From Serratia sp. AKBS12 (lineage in GTDB: Bacteria; Pseudomonadota; Gammaproteobacteria; Enterobacterales; Enterobacteriaceae): a stretch of DNA of 64,000 nt. Where the stretch lies: contig NZ_JANUSB010000015.1 of NCBI RefSeq assembly GCF_024793895.1, forward strand, positions 620,001-684,000, read 5' to 3'. This document shows positions 18,325 to 28,466 of this stretch, piece by piece (position 1 is the stretch's first letter; every line of letters begins with the position of its first letter). The position numbers and the translations under genes are program-made. The notes beneath the pieces were generated by a model. The model made no database searches and was not told where the DNA came from. It saw only the letters and a list, made by a program, of their open reading frames with translations.

Positions 18325-19098
18325 TCAGCGCCCCTTGTAGTGCGGAGTACGTTTTTCAAAGAAGGCGGCGATGCCTTCGTGACGATCTTCCGTGGCCGCC
18401 AGCGTAACGAACTGCTGACGTTCAATGGCCAACCCGGCGCTCAGGCCGGTTTCTTCCGCCTGTTTCAACGCCTGTTTGGCGGCGCGTAACGCCAGCGGCG
18501 CTTGCAGACTGATGCGGGTGGCGATCTGCTGAGCGCGCTCCAGCGTCAGTGCGTCGACGCAGACTTCGCTTACCAGCCCGCTTTGCAGCGCCAGCCGGGA
18601 ATCGATGGCTTCGCCGCTCAGTACCATCTGGCTGGCGCGAGATTTGCCGACGCAGCGAATCAGGCGCTGGGTGCCGCCGGCACCCGGCATCAGGCCGAGG
18701 GTGATTTCCGGCAGGCCGAAGCGGGCACTCTCGCCGCAGATAATGATGTCGCAGGCCAGCGCCAGCTCACAGCCGGCGCCGAGCGCGTAACCGTTGACCG
18801 CCGCCAGCAGTGGCTTGCTGAACTGGGCGAGACGTTGCCACAGCAGCGGGCGGCGATCGGCCAGTGCGGCCGGCAGGTCTTGCTGTTGCAGCTCGTGTAA
18901 ATCGGCACCGGCGGCGAAGTAACGCGCCGAACCACCAATCACCACCGCGCCTACCTCGGCGTCGGCATCGGCCTGTTCCAGCAGATAGGCCAGCTGTTCC
19001 AGACACGGGGTGCTGAGCGCGTTACGGGCTTGCGGACGCTGCAAGGTCAGGGTGACCACGCGCTGGCGTTGGTGGCGCTGTATCCAGGGGGTATCCAT
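18325..19098 (-). CDS. paaF: PaaF, 2,3-dehydroadipyl-CoA hydratase
   Basis: The 257-residue enoyl-CoA hydratase has GGSARYFAAGADLHEL near residue 52 and AVNGYALGAGCELALACD near 98. The two expected acidic catalytic residues follow, in CELALACD and in FGLPEITLGLMPGAGGTQRL. It hydrates 2,3-dehydroadipyl-CoA. The ATG at 19098 is chosen over a TTG one codon earlier; AGGAG lies eight bases upstream. Confidence 0.95.
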   Translation of the reverse strand: MDTPWIQRHQRQRVVTLTLQRPQARNALSTPCLEQLAYLLEQADADAEVGAVVIGGSARYFAAGADLHELQQQDLPAALADRRPLLWQRLAQFSKPLLAAVNGYALGAGCELALACDIIICGESARFGLPEITLGLMPGAGGTQRLIRCVGKSRASQMVLSGEAIDSRLALQSGLVSEVCVDALTLERAQQIATRISLQAPLALRAAKQALKQAEETGLSAGLAIERQQFVTLAATEDRHEGIAAFFEKRTPHYKGR

Positions 19099-19107
19099 CA
19101 ATGGCTC

Positions 19108-20166
19108 CTATACGTCGAAATCCAGCACCACGCCGTCGCCCTTTGGCCACGACTGGCAACTGAGCACATAGCCAGCGGCAAGTTGATCCGCTTCCAGACT
19201 GTAGTTGACGCCCATTTCCACTTCGCCGGACGTCAGCCTGCATTTACAGGTAGCGCACACGCCACCCTTGCAGGCGTACGGCAGATCCGCACCCTGGCGC
19301 AGCGCGGCGTCGAGGATGCTGTCATCCTGCGCCGTGACGTCGATGTTTAACCGGCGGCCATCGAGCAGGATCTCCACCCGCGTGGCATCGCAGCTGGCAT
19401 CGTGTTGCGGGCGCACGCTACGGCCGCTGGTGTTGAATCGCTCACTGTGAATACGGTCAGCGGGCAGGCCGGCCTGCTCCAGTACCCGGTGGGCGTCGTC
19501 CATCATCGCCTGCGGTCCGCAGATGAAGGCGTGGTGGTAGTCGAGGTAATCGAGCAGCCTGTCGCCCAGCGCCATCAGGCGTTCGGCGTCGATGCGACCG
19601 CTGAGCAACGGGCTGTCCTGGCTTTCCTGACTGAACAGGTACAGCGGCTGGAAGCGTTGCGGATAGCGGTTTTTCAGATCGGACAGCGCTTCCCTGAACA
19701 TCACCGAACGGCTGCTGCGGTTGCCGTACAGCAGAGTAAATCGACTGTGCGGTTCGAGTTGCAGCGTGGCTTTGATGATCGACAGCATCGGCGTGATGCC
19801 CGAACCGGCGGCGATGGCCAGATAATTACCATGCCGTTCGGCCTGCGGCTGGTAGCCAAAGCGCCCCTGCGGCACCATGACGTCCAGCGCATCGCCGACC
19901 TTCAGACTCTGCGTAACGAAAGAGGAAAAGCGCCCCTGTTCCACGGCCTTGACGCCGATTTGCAGCAGGCCCTCCTGCGGCGCGCTGCAGATTGAATAGC
20001 AACGGCGCAGTTCTTCGCCATTCACCTGCGCCTTGAGCGTCAGGTGCTGACCGGGGGTGTAGCGGTAGAGACCCTTGAGTTTGTCGGGTACGCGCAGGGT
20101 GATGGCCACGGCATCCGGCGTTTCACGCTCAATGGCTGCGACGTTCAGGCGATAAAAGGTCGTCAT
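19108..20166 (-). CDS. paaE: PaaE, reductase component of phenylacetyl-CoA epoxidase
   Basis: The 352-residue protein combines a ferredoxin-NADP reductase unit (RCYSICSAP flavin site, then AAGSGITPMLSI nucleotide site) with a C-terminal plant-type 2Fe-2S ferredoxin (CKGGVCATCKC plus a later Cys in VLSCQSWP). It passes electrons from NADPH to the diiron PaaA. The ATG at 20166 has AGGAG upstream and gives the family length; the longer open frame would run back into paaD. Confidence 0.95.
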   Translation of the reverse strand: MTTFYRLNVAAIERETPDAVAITLRVPDKLKGLYRYTPGQHLTLKAQVNGEELRRCYSICSAPQEGLLQIGVKAVEQGRFSSFVTQSLKVGDALDVMVPQGRFGYQPQAERHGNYLAIAAGSGITPMLSIIKATLQLEPHSRFTLLYGNRSSRSVMFREALSDLKNRYPQRFQPLYLFSQESQDSPLLSGRIDAERLMALGDRLLDYLDYHHAFICGPQAMMDDAHRVLEQAGLPADRIHSERFNTSGRSVRPQHDASCDATRVEILLDGRRLNIDVTAQDDSILDAALRQGADLPYACKGGVCATCKCRLTSGEVEMGVNYSLEADQLAAGYVLSCQSWPKGDGVVLDFDV

Positions 20167-20236
20167 GGTGTTCTGCGCTCCTGTCCTGCGATATTTTCCG
20201 CCGCCAGCCTGGCTGACGACGCATTGCGGGAGGTCT

Positions 20237-20734
20237 TTAAATGCATTTGAAATAATCGAACGGTTCGCGACAGGCGCGGCAGCGATACAGCGCTTTGCAG
20301 GCGGTCGAACCGAACTCGCTGATTTTTTCGGTGTGTTCACTGCCGCAGCGCGGGCAGGGCACCGGGCCGTGGCTGAGTGGTCGGTCGCAGCTGTGACCCT
20401 GCGGCGGCGCTACGCCGTATGCCCGCAGTCTGTCGCGCGCTTCGGCGTTCATCCAGTCGGTGGTCCAGGCGGGATCGAGGCGTACCTCAACCTTCACCGG
20501 GCTGAAACCGGCCTCTGTCAGTTGGCGTTCAATGGTTTCGAGCAGAAATTCGGTCGCCGGGCAGCCGGAATAGGTTGGCGTAAAGGTGATGCGCCAACCG
20601 GTACCTTCGGCTTCCACGCTGCGCACCATGCCCAGATCGGTAATCGACAGCACCGGCAACTCCGGGTCGCTGATCTGTTGCAGGCAGTGCCAGATTTGCG
20701 GAATTTCGGCGGGTTGCAAACGATTCATGTTCAT
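20237..20734 (-). CDS. paaD: PaaD, Fe-S maturation-like factor for phenylacetyl-CoA epoxidase
   Basis: The 165-residue protein has an N-terminal DUF59/MIP18 domain (LQQISDPELPVLSITDLGMV, residues 14-33) with the conserved DPE and a TYSGCPA segment. A C-terminal metal-binding region holds CPRCGS and CRACREPFDYFKC. It is needed for epoxidase activity, probably in cluster assembly. The ATG at 20734 lies 8 bp after the paaC stop; earlier in-frame codons lie inside paaC. Confidence 0.93.
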   Translation of the reverse strand: MNMNRLQPAEIPQIWHCLQQISDPELPVLSITDLGMVRSVEAEGTGWRITFTPTYSGCPATEFLLETIERQLTEAGFSPVKVEVRLDPAWTTDWMNAEARDRLRAYGVAPPQGHSCDRPLSHGPVPCPRCGSEHTEKISEFGSTACKALYRCRACREPFDYFKCI

Positions 20735-20742
20735 CGGCCTGT

Positions 20743-21501
20743 CTACCAGCGGCAGTTTGGATAGGCGCGTTGCAGAAATTGCATTTCCGCCAGCATGAAA
20801 CCAAGGTGCTCGGTGTGCTGCCCCTGTTTGCCGCCGAGACGAAAGGCCGGTTGCTGCGGCAGCGTTAGCGTAGCCTGTTGCAGCGTCTCGCTGACCAGCG
20901 CCTGCCACGGTTGCTGCAACTGGCGCGGATCGACGGCAATACCCCGTTCGGCCAGTTCGATTTCGGTGTCATCGGCGTGGAACAGTTCGGCGGTGAAGCG
21001 CCACAGCGCGTCCAGCGACTGCTGGAGCTTCTGATGGCTGGTTTCACTGCCATCGCCCAGGCGGATCATCCAGCCACGGCTAAAGCGCAGATGGTATTCC
21101 GCTTCTTTCAACGATTTTGCGCCGATTGCCGCCAATCGTGCGTCGCGACTGCGGCTCAGTTGGCGATGCAGCAGCAGGTGATAGGCATCCAGCAGGAACT
21201 GGCGCACCAGCGTGTCGTTAAAGCCGCCGTTCGGCTGTTCCGCCAGCAGCAGGTTATGAAATTCACGTTCGTCGCGGCCGAACGCCAGCGTGTCTTCACT
21301 GTGCGGCGGCCCCAGTAACTCGGCGGCATAACCGAGGAGGTTGCGCGCCTGCCCGAGCAGATCGAGCCCCACATTGGCCAATGCCAGATCGATCTCCAGT
21401 TCTGGCGCATGGCCGCACCAGGCGCACAGACGCTGTGCCAGAATCAGCGGCGTATCGCCCTGGCGCAAAATGTAGGTAATGCGTGGATCGCGTTGCGTCA
21501 T
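20743..21501 (-). CDS. paaC: PaaC, structural subunit of phenylacetyl-CoA epoxidase
   Basis: The 252-residue ferritin-fold subunit aligns with E. coli PaaC: CGHAPELEIDLALANVGLDLLGQARN near residue 25-50, KSLKEAEYHLRFSRGWMIRLGDG and QHTEHLGFMLAEMQFLQRA at the end. It forms the PaaAC complex with the catalytic subunit PaaA. The ATG at 21501 has TGAGG upstream and fits the E. coli N-terminus better than a GTG four codons earlier. Confidence 0.95.
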   Translation of the reverse strand: MTQRDPRITYILRQGDTPLILAQRLCAWCGHAPELEIDLALANVGLDLLGQARNLLGYAAELLGPPHSEDTLAFGRDEREFHNLLLAEQPNGGFNDTLVRQFLLDAYHLLLHRQLSRSRDARLAAIGAKSLKEAEYHLRFSRGWMIRLGDGSETSHQKLQQSLDALWRFTAELFHADDTEIELAERGIAVDPRQLQQPWQALVSETLQQATLTLPQQPAFRLGGKQGQHTEHLGFMLAEMQFLQRAYPNCRW

Positions 21502-21509
21502 GGAGAGCC

Positions 21510-21797
21510 TCACATGTTCTTGATGCCGTCGGGAATGGTATAGAACGTCGGGTGCCGGTAGATCTTGTCATCTGACGGATCGAAAAACGCCGCGCGATCC
21601 TCCGGCTGCGAGGCGATCAGATGGCTGGAGCGTACCACCCAGATCGAACAGCCTTCGTTGCGGCGGGTATAGGCGTCGCGGGCGTTTTCCAACGCCATCT
21701 GGTCATCGGCGGCGTGCAGACTGCCGACGTGGCGGTGCGCCAGACCTTGTTTGCTGCGAATAAACACTTCGTATAACGGCCATTCAGCGTGGGTCAT
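21510..21797 (-). CDS. paaB: PaaB, phenylacetyl-CoA epoxidase subunit
   Basis: The 95-residue product is nearly collinear with E. coli PaaB (WPLYEVFIRSKQGLAHRHVG, then CSIWVV and YRHPTFYTIPDGI). It is a small structural subunit of the epoxidase. The ATG at 21797 follows GAGGAG by a good spacing and gives exactly the E. coli length, so a longer open frame upstream is rejected. Confidence 0.95.
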   Translation of the reverse strand: MTHAEWPLYEVFIRSKQGLAHRHVGSLHAADDQMALENARDAYTRRNEGCSIWVVRSSHLIASQPEDRAAFFDPSDDKIYRHPTFYTIPDGIKNM

Positions 21798-21820
21798 CGG
21801 GATCTCCTCATCCAGGGGCG

Positions 21821-22756
21821 TCATGCTGCCTGATTGCCTTTTGCCGCGTGGGCCATTGCGCCTTCGCGCACCCAATCGCCCTGTTGCCAGGCGTGACGCT
21901 TGGCAGCAAGGCGTTCGTGGTTGCATTGGCCCTGGCCCTTGATCACCTGAAACAGTTCGTTCCAGTCGATGTCGCCAAAGCGGTAGTGACCGCTGGCTTC
22001 ATCCCAGCGCAGATCGGTATCTGGCGCGCTCATGCCCAACGCTTCCAGTTGTGGAACGGTGTTGTCGACAAATTTTTGGCGTAGCTCGTCGTTGCTGTGG
22101 CGCTTGATCTTCCAGGCCATGCTTTGCGCACTGTGCGGTGAGTCGCTATCGCTCGGGCCAAACATCATCAGTACCGGCCACCAGAAACGGTTGATGGCAT
22201 CCTGCAACATGGCCCTTTGCGCCGCGCTGCCGTTGGCCAGCGCCATCACCGCTTCGTAACCCTGCCGCTGGTGAAAACTTTCCTCTTTGCAAATCTTCAC
22301 CATTGCCCGGGCGTAGGGGCCATAGGAGGCGCGGCACAGTGCCACCTGATTGACGATGGCTGCGCCATCCACCAGCCAGCCGATGACGCCGACGTCAGCC
22401 CAGTTGAGGGTGGGATAATTGAAAATCGACGAATACTTCATCTTGCCATCCAGCATCTTCTGGTAGATGTCCTGGCGTGAACAGCCGAGGGTTTCAGCCG
22501 CGCTGTACAGGTACAGACCGTGACCGGCTTCATCTTGCACCTTTGCCAGCAACACCGCCTTGCGCCGCAGGGTGGGGGCGCGCGTCAGCCAGTTGGCTTC
22601 CGGCAGCATGCCGATAACTTCCGAATGGGCGTGCTGACCTATCTGACGGATCAGGTTCTGGCGGTAGGCATCCGGCATCCAGTCTTTCGCTTCGATGGAA
22701 ATATCTGCCGCGATCTTGTCGTCGAACAGCGCTTCATGTTGGGCTTCTGTTGCCAT
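21821..22756 (-). CDS. paaA: PaaA, catalytic diiron subunit of phenylacetyl-CoA epoxidase
   Basis: The 311-residue oxygenase subunit epoxidises the ring of phenylacetyl-CoA. The ferritin-like iron site is visible in [10 protein letters not shown], with Glu76 and His79, and Lys72 in the position of the lysine bridge. A second EExFH segment appears later ([15 protein letters not shown]). The ATG at 22756 has TGAGG upstream. It heads paaABCDEFGHIJK and diverges from paaZ. Confidence 0.96.
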   Translation of the reverse strand: MATEAQHEALFDDKIAADISIEAKDWMPDAYRQNLIRQIGQHAHSEVIGMLPEANWLTRAPTLRRKAVLLAKVQDEAGHGLYLYSAAETLGCSRQDIYQKMLDGKMKYSSIFNYPTLNWADVGVIGWLVDGAAIVNQVALCRASYGPYARAMVKICKEESFHQRQGYEAVMALANGSAAQRAMLQDAINRFWWPVLMMFGPSDSDSPHSAQSMAWKIKRHSNDELRQKFVDNTVPQLEALGMSAPDTDLRWDEASGHYRFGDIDWNELFQVIKGQGQCNHERLAAKRHAWQQGDWVREGAMAHAAKGNQAA

Positions 22757-23073
22757 GCCAAACCTCAATATGGTTCGTTTATATCGATAGAAATAGAAAA
22801 TATGAATCATTTATAGTAACCATAAAGCTACAAGTTGATAACATAAATATCAAACGTGATTATTGTTGTTTTGCGATGAGCATCACACGGGATGGTGTTA
22901 ACTGGTTGTTTTAATTGTATTTTTAAGTGGTTATTTAAATGACAGACTACTGTAATCGAAGCTTTACGCTGGGTTTGTTTGCTTTTTGTTAAATATAGCC
23001 TTGGCGTTGACTGGCAAATATATGATACGTAATTATCCTTGTTGGTGTGATTTTGTGAAATCAGGAGAGGCAG
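22757..23073. promoter_or_regulatory. paaA-paaZ divergent promoter region with CRP, PaaX and IHF candidates
   Basis: The 317-bp gap has no gene. A CRP site TGCGA-TGAGCA-TCACA lies at 22872-22887, one mismatch from TGTGA-N6-TCACA. Candidate PaaX half-sites are TGATTC on the minus strand (22804-22809), near paaA, and TGATACGTAAT (23023-23033), near paaZ. CTACAAGTTGATA (22828-22840) is one mismatch from the IHF consensus. In E. coli the Pa and Pz promoters need CRP and IHF and are repressed by PaaX, so the layout fits. The PaaX consensus used is from memory. Confidence 0.6.
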
Positions 23074-25146
23074 ATGCAGCAGTTAACCAGTTACCTTACC
23101 GGCCAGTGGCTGTTCGGACAGGGAAAAATGCGCCAGATCGCCGATGCCGTGACCGGCGAACCCTTGTATCAGGTGTGCTCGGACGGCTTACCACTGGCTG
23201 ACAGTCTGGACTATGCGCGACAAAAAGGCGGGGCGGCGCTGGCGCGCATGACCTTCCAGCAGCGCGCCCAAATGATGAAAGCGCTGGCAAAGCATCTGTT
23301 GGCCCATAAAGAAACGCTGTATGACATCGCTTATCAGACCGGAGCGACGCGCAACGACAGCTGGGTCGACATCGAAGGCGGCATCGCCACGCTGTTTTCA
23401 TACGCCGGGCTGGCTGGCCGCGAACTGCCTGACGATACTCTGTGGCCGGAGGATGAACCGATCCCGCTGTCGAAACAGGGGCAGTTTGCCGCGCGCCACG
23501 TGCTTACGTCGCGTCCTGGCGTTGCACTGCACATCAACGCCTTCAATTTCCCCTGTTGGGGCATGCTGGAAAAATTGGCGCCAACCTGGCTGGCCGGGAT
23601 GCCGGCCATTATCAAACCCGCGACCGCCAGCGCGCAGGTGACGCAGGCGATGGTCAAGCTGATGATTGACAGCGGCCTGTTGCCGGAAGGCGCCTTACAG
23701 CTGATCTGCGGTGGCATCGGTGACATGTTTGCCCATCTGGACTATCAGGACGTGGTTACCTTTACCGGCTCGGCACAAACTGGCCAACGGCTGCGCTCGC
23801 ATCCGCGTTTGCTGGAGAAATCCATTGCCTTCACTATGGAGGCGGACTCGCTCAACTGTTGTGTGCTGGGGGAGGACGTCACGCCGGAAATGCCTGAGTT
23901 CGACCTGTTCATTAAAGAAGTGTGTCGTGAAATCACCAGCAAGGCGGGGCAAAAATGTACCGCAATCCGGCGTATTATGGTGCCGGTATCGCAGGTAGCG
24001 GCGGTACGGCAGGCCCTGTTGCAGCGTTTGTCACGCGTGACGGTGGGCGATCCGCGTCTGGAACAGGTGCGAATGGGGGCGTTGATCGATCTGGCGCAGC
24101 GCGATGACGTCCAGCACAAAGTGGATCTGCTGCTGCATAATGGTTGTGAACCGCTGTGCGGCGGCACCATCCAGGGCGTTGAGGCCCTGGGCAACCACAG
24201 CGGTAAAGGGGCGTTTTACCCACCGACCCTGCTGTACTGCGCCGAGCCGTTTAGCCACACCGCGGTGCACGAAACCGAGGCGTTCGGGCCGGTGGCCACC
24301 CTGATGCCGTACCAGACCACCGAGCAGGCGATTGATTTGGCGTTGCTGGGGCGCGGCAGTCTGGCCGGTTCGCTGGTTACCGCCGATCCATCATTGGCCA
24401 GGCGTTTCGTTCGGGCGGCGGCCTGCGCGCATGGTCGCATATTGGTGCTCGACAGCGCGGCGGCGGCGGAATCCACCGGCCACGGCTCGCCGTTGCCAAT
24501 GTTGCTGCACGGCGGCCCGGGGCGTGCCGGCGGCGGGGAGGAACTGGGGGGCCTGCGGGCGGTTAAGCACTACATGCAACGCAGCGCGATCCAGGGCAGT
24601 CCAACGATGCTGGCGGCGATTGGCAATGAGTGGGTGCGCGGTGCCGAGGTGGTTGAGGAGCAGCTCCATCCGTTCCGCAAATATTTTGAACAGCTACAGA
24701 TTGGCGAGAGCCTGTTGACCGCGCGGCGTACGGTGACCGAAGCCGATATCGTCAATTTTGCCTGCCTGAGCGGCGATCATTTCTATGCGCATATGGACAA
24801 GATTGGCGCTGCGCAATCGCTGTTCGGCGAGCGGGTCGCGCACGGCTACTTTGTGGTTTCTGCCGCCGCCGGGCTGTTTGTCGATGCGGGCGTCGGGCCG
24901 GTGATTGCCAACTACGGGATGGAAAACCTGCGTTTCATCGAGCCGGTGAAAATCGGTGATACCTTGCAGGTGCGGCTGACCTGCAAGAAGAAGATCCGCA
25001 AACCGCAAAAAAGCGCCGAAGATCGCCCGCACGGCGTAGTGGTGTGGGATGTCCAGGTGCTGAACCAGCACCAGCAGGCGGTGGCGCTATACAGTATTCT
25101 GACGCTGGTGGCTCGCCAGCAGGGAGATATTGCAGCCGAGCAGTGA
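23074..25146 (+). CDS. paaZ: PaaZ, oxepin-CoA hydrolase / semialdehyde dehydrogenase
   Basis: The 690-residue fusion opens the oxepin-CoA ring and oxidises the resulting aldehyde. The N-terminal aldehyde dehydrogenase has Glu256 (FTMEADSLN) and Cys295 ([10 protein letters not shown]), the same numbers as in E. coli. The C-terminal MaoC-like hydratase has [11 protein letters not shown] with Asp568 and His573. AGGAGAGG lies upstream of the ATG. It is transcribed alone, away from paaA, and is followed by 129 bp without a recognisable terminator. Confidence 0.97.
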   Translation: MQQLTSYLTGQWLFGQGKMRQIADAVTGEPLYQVCSDGLPLADSLDYARQKGGAALARMTFQQRAQMMKALAKHLLAHKETLYDIAYQTGATRNDSWVDIEGGIATLFSYAGLAGRELPDDTLWPEDEPIPLSKQGQFAARHVLTSRPGVALHINAFNFPCWGMLEKLAPTWLAGMPAIIKPATASAQVTQAMVKLMIDSGLLPEGALQLICGGIGDMFAHLDYQDVVTFTGSAQTGQRLRSHPRLLEKSIAFTMEADSLNCCVLGEDVTPEMPEFDLFIKEVCREITSKAGQKCTAIRRIMVPVSQVAAVRQALLQRLSRVTVGDPRLEQVRMGALIDLAQRDDVQHKVDLLLHNGCEPLCGGTIQGVEALGNHSGKGAFYPPTLLYCAEPFSHTAVHETEAFGPVATLMPYQTTEQAIDLALLGRGSLAGSLVTADPSLARRFVRAAACAHGRILVLDSAAAAESTGHGSPLPMLLHGGPGRAGGGEELGGLRAVKHYMQRSAIQGSPTMLAAIGNEWVRGAEVVEEQLHPFRKYFEQLQIGESLLTARRTVTEADIVNFACLSGDHFYAHMDKIGAAQSLFGERVAHGYFVVSAAAGLFVDAGVGPVIANYGMENLRFIEPVKIGDTLQVRLTCKKKIRKPQKSAEDRPHGVVVWDVQVLNQHQQAVALYSILTLVARQQGDIAAEQ

Positions 25147-25275
25147 GCCGTTGAGGGCGCTACGCCGGTTGCTGCGTTGAGTACCCGGCAGCCTGGTTCA
25201 ACCGGCACAGTGAGGTGACGCACTACCGTTTGGCACAACGGCAGGGGGAACGGTGTTAACCGATATCGGCTGCTT

Positions 25276-26820
25276 TCAGCCACTGCATACCCGGTTTTTG
25301 CCGTTCTCTTTTGCTTCGTACAACGCGCCATCGGCCTGATTGACCAGGCTAATGGGGGTGTCGCTGTATCGTTGTGGCACTTTGGCGCACAGGCCGATAC
25401 TGACGGTTATCATTCCCAACGGGCTGCCCGAGTGGGGAATGTGCAATTGCCGCACCTGTGTCAGTATGCGTTCGGCAACGGCCAGCGCGCCAGCAGTGTC
25501 GGTGTCAGGCAGGATAATCGCCAGCTCTTCCCCGCCATAACGCGCCATGATATCGCCGGTGCGCCTGGACAGGTTTTGCAGCAGCTGCCCCAACTGCTGT
25601 AGACAGCGGTCGCCGGCTACGTGACCATAGATATCGTTGTACTGCTTGAAGTAATCTATATCCAGCATCAATAGCGCCACGCTGCGCGCATTACGCGCTG
25701 AACGGGTAATTTCGCTTGTTAACGCCATATCAAACTGCCGTCGGTTGGCCAGCCCGGTCAGACTGTCCAATAGCGCCATCTCCTCCAGCGTCTGATTCAT
25801 CAGGGTGAGCTGGTCACGCGTACGCACCAGCTCGGCTTCGGTTTGCACACTGTGATTGATTTGGCGAATCAGCACCAGGCCCAACACCAGCAGCACGCTT
25901 AATAGCACCAGGCCGCCCAATACAAACAGCGTGGTGTCGCTGCGCCAGCCTGCCAACGCATCGTTACGCGACAACCCGGCGGCGATCACCAGCGGATAAC
26001 GCTCTACGCGGGAATAACCGTAAATGCGCTCCACCTTGTCATAGCGCGAGATAAGAGTGGCGTTGCCAAAGGACGAATGCGGCAAGATTTGGCTGAACAG
26101 GATGCCTTGGGAAATGTTCTTGCCGATCGAGTTCAGCGAATAGGGGCGGCGATACAAAATGGTGCCGTCTGCCAACAGCAGGCTGAGCGAGGCATCGTTA
26201 TCCAGCGCGAAGTCGTCATAAAACTGGCGAAAGTAGTCGACGTACAGCGTTGCCAGGACCACGCCGCCAAAACTGCCGTCGGGGTTTTCCAGACGGCGCG
26301 AAATCGGGATCACCAGATCACCGGTGGTACGGCTGCGAATCACCTGGCCGATATAGGGGCGTTTGTCATCATGGGTTTGATGATATCTGAAGTAGGCACG
26401 ATCGCTGTTATTGGCCTGGGTGGGGACATTGCCGAACGAGGTGGCGATCCAGCGCCCCTGCGCATCGTAGACAAAACTGCCGTGCAACTGCGGGGCGTTT
26501 TCAACCTGCGCCTGCATCACCTTGTGCAGCCGTGCCCGCTGGGCCGGGCCACGTCCGTCGTGGTCGAGACGCTCGGTTAATTCAAGCAGAGTGTTATCTA
26601 CCTGCTTGAAGGTGTCATCGGCATGTTGTGCCAGGGAGCGTGCCAGGTTGGAAGAGGTATTCTCCGCCGTTTTCAGATCTATCTGCCGCGCATGCCATAT
26701 CTGCCAGGCGTTAAGCACGATCAGCGTAACGGCGACGATAATAACGAAAACGGCGGCTTGCAATAATAACGGTGAGTTTTTATGCCGATCCGGCGTGGGT
26801 GATTGCGGCGTTGGTATCAT
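25276..26820 (-). CDS. Membrane diguanylate cyclase with Cache sensor
   Basis: The 514-residue protein has a first transmembrane helix (VFVIIVAVTLIVLNAW, near 25-40), a periplasmic dCache-like sensor of about 250 residues and a second helix (LFVLGGLVLLSVLLVLGLVLI near 305). A GGDEF domain follows with RYGGEEL as active site and the inhibitory RTGD five residues before it. It should make cyclic di-GMP in response to an outside signal. The ATG at 26820 follows AAGGA. The gene stands alone. Confidence 0.92.
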   Translation of the reverse strand: MIPTPQSPTPDRHKNSPLLLQAAVFVIIVAVTLIVLNAWQIWHARQIDLKTAENTSSNLARSLAQHADDTFKQVDNTLLELTERLDHDGRGPAQRARLHKVMQAQVENAPQLHGSFVYDAQGRWIATSFGNVPTQANNSDRAYFRYHQTHDDKRPYIGQVIRSRTTGDLVIPISRRLENPDGSFGGVVLATLYVDYFRQFYDDFALDNDASLSLLLADGTILYRRPYSLNSIGKNISQGILFSQILPHSSFGNATLISRYDKVERIYGYSRVERYPLVIAAGLSRNDALAGWRSDTTLFVLGGLVLLSVLLVLGLVLIRQINHSVQTEAELVRTRDQLTLMNQTLEEMALLDSLTGLANRRQFDMALTSEITRSARNARSVALLMLDIDYFKQYNDIYGHVAGDRCLQQLGQLLQNLSRRTGDIMARYGGEELAIILPDTDTAGALAVAERILTQVRQLHIPHSGSPLGMITVSIGLCAKVPQRYSDTPISLVNQADGALYEAKENGKNRVCSG

Positions 26821-26975
26821 GTCATCCTTGTGTGTAGCGCAAAATATCTGGCCGATAACAACAATCTTAAACGCAGTTAAACGATTTTGCCGTGCCAAGA
26901 AGCGCCAGCCTGGAAATATTATCGCCTCAGGGTCGTCAGAAGCAGTGCCACGGCGCTACGCGGCACTGCGTGCCG

Positions 26976-27395
26976 TTATTCGACGTTGACCATCCAGTTT
27001 ACGCCAAACTTGTCGGTCAGCATGCCGAATCCCTTGGCCCAGAACGTAGGTTGGTATGGCATGGTAATGTTACCGTCCTGCGCCAGTTTGTGGAACAGTT
27101 CGCGGCCCTGTTCGACATCGTTCGGGTTTAGCGACAGGGAATAGCCCTTGTGCGTCACCGCGGCGTCGCCTTCTTGCGGGCAGCCGTCCGACGCCATCAG
27201 ACGGCTGTCGCCGATCCGCAGGCAGGCGTGCATGATCGATTCCGGATCCATTTCTGGTCCACCTTCCTGTTTGGCCTGCTCCGGCATCTCCTTGTAACGC
27301 ATCATCATTTCCACTTCTGCGCCCAACTGCTGGACATAAAAATCAATCGCCTGTTCGCAACTGCCATCAAAAAAAAGATAAGGTTGAATCTGCAT
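26976..27395 (-). CDS. VOC-superfamily (PhnB-like) protein
   Basis: The 139-residue protein begins MQIQPYLFFDGSCEQAIDFY and ends in GFGMLTDKFGVNWMVN, the pattern of PhnB-type vicinal oxygen chelate proteins. The middle has DSRLMASDG. Most such proteins have no proven reaction. The ATG at 27395 follows GAGG at good spacing. Confidence 0.88.
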   Translation of the reverse strand: MQIQPYLFFDGSCEQAIDFYVQQLGAEVEMMMRYKEMPEQAKQEGGPEMDPESIMHACLRIGDSRLMASDGCPQEGDAAVTHKGYSLSLNPNDVEQGRELFHKLAQDGNITMPYQPTFWAKGFGMLTDKFGVNWMVNVE

Positions 27396-27637
27396 GACGT
27401 TGACCTCGCTAGTGGCTCGCCAACCCACGGTGCCAAGGGGCTGGCAGAATAGTTTCCAACGGCGATAATTACCGCAGGTAACCTACCAGTGTAGTCTGGT
27501 TCAGCGTGAATACCGGGCGATTGCTCACGCAAGCGGCATTGAACGAAAAACCGGGATAGTGCATCCCGTTTCGCGCAGATTATCTGTTCGATAACCCTTT
27601 CTATACTGACAACACCTTCACAAAAGGAGTTATTGCA

Positions 27638-28411
27638 ATGGGTAATCAATCTTTAAGCGGAAAAGTGGTATTAATCGCTGGTGGTGCGAAGAACCTCGGC
27701 GGCCTGGTGGCACGAGACCTGGCGCAAAGCGGTGCCGCTGCGGTGGTAGTACACTATAACAGCGACACCAGCCGGGCAGCGGCAGAAGAGACGCAGGCTG
27801 CGGTGCAGGCCGCAGGGGCCAGGGCGATGACCGTGCAGGGCGACTTGTCTAAACCGGACAACGTGGCCCGTCTGTTTGCCGAGGCGGTACGGGCGTTTGG
27901 CAAAGTGGATATTGCCATCAATACCGCTGGCCTGGTGATTAAAAAGCCGATTGCCGAGGTGACCGAAGCGGATTACGACAGCAGTTTTGACGTTAATGCC
28001 AAAGCGGCGTTCTTCTTTATCCAGCAGGCGGGCAAGCATTTGGCAGACAATGGCCGCATTGTGACTATCGTCAGTTCCCTGTTGGCCGCCTACACGCCGT
28101 TCTATGCGGTGTATCCGGGCAGTAAGGCACCGGTGGAGCACTTTACCCGTGCGGCGTCGAAAGAGTTTGGCGAACGTGGCATCAGCGTGAATGCCATCGG
28201 GCCAGGGCCGATGGATACGCCGTTCTTCTATGGGCAGGAAAGTAAAGAGGCGGTGGCTTATCACAGCAGCGCCGCCGCGCTGAGCAAGTTCTCGAAAACC
28301 GGCCTGACCGATATCGAAGACATTGCGCCGATCGTCAAGTTTCTGGTCACCGATGGTTGGTGGATCACCGGTCAGACGCTGTTTGCCAATGGTGGCTATA
28401 CTACCCGTTAA
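27638..28411 (+). CDS. Short-chain dehydrogenase/reductase
   Basis: This 257-residue classical SDR has a modified nucleotide loop (AGGAKNLGG, residues 14-22), INTAGLV instead of the usual NNAG near residue 92, SS at the catalytic Ser and YPGSK as the Tyr-Lys pair. AAAGGAG precedes the ATG. A LysR gene follows 55 bp downstream on the same strand, so it may regulate this gene. The substrate is unknown. Confidence 0.9.
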   Translation: MGNQSLSGKVVLIAGGAKNLGGLVARDLAQSGAAAVVVHYNSDTSRAAAEETQAAVQAAGARAMTVQGDLSKPDNVARLFAEAVRAFGKVDIAINTAGLVIKKPIAEVTEADYDSSFDVNAKAAFFFIQQAGKHLADNGRIVTIVSSLLAAYTPFYAVYPGSKAPVEHFTRAASKEFGERGISVNAIGPGPMDTPFFYGQESKEAVAYHSSAAALSKFSKTGLTDIEDIAPIVKFLVTDGWWITGQTLFANGGYTTR

Positions 28412-28466
28412 TGGTCCTACCCGCTGCGGCGCTCGGTCGCAGCGGTTTTATCAGCATGAGGCAGCA

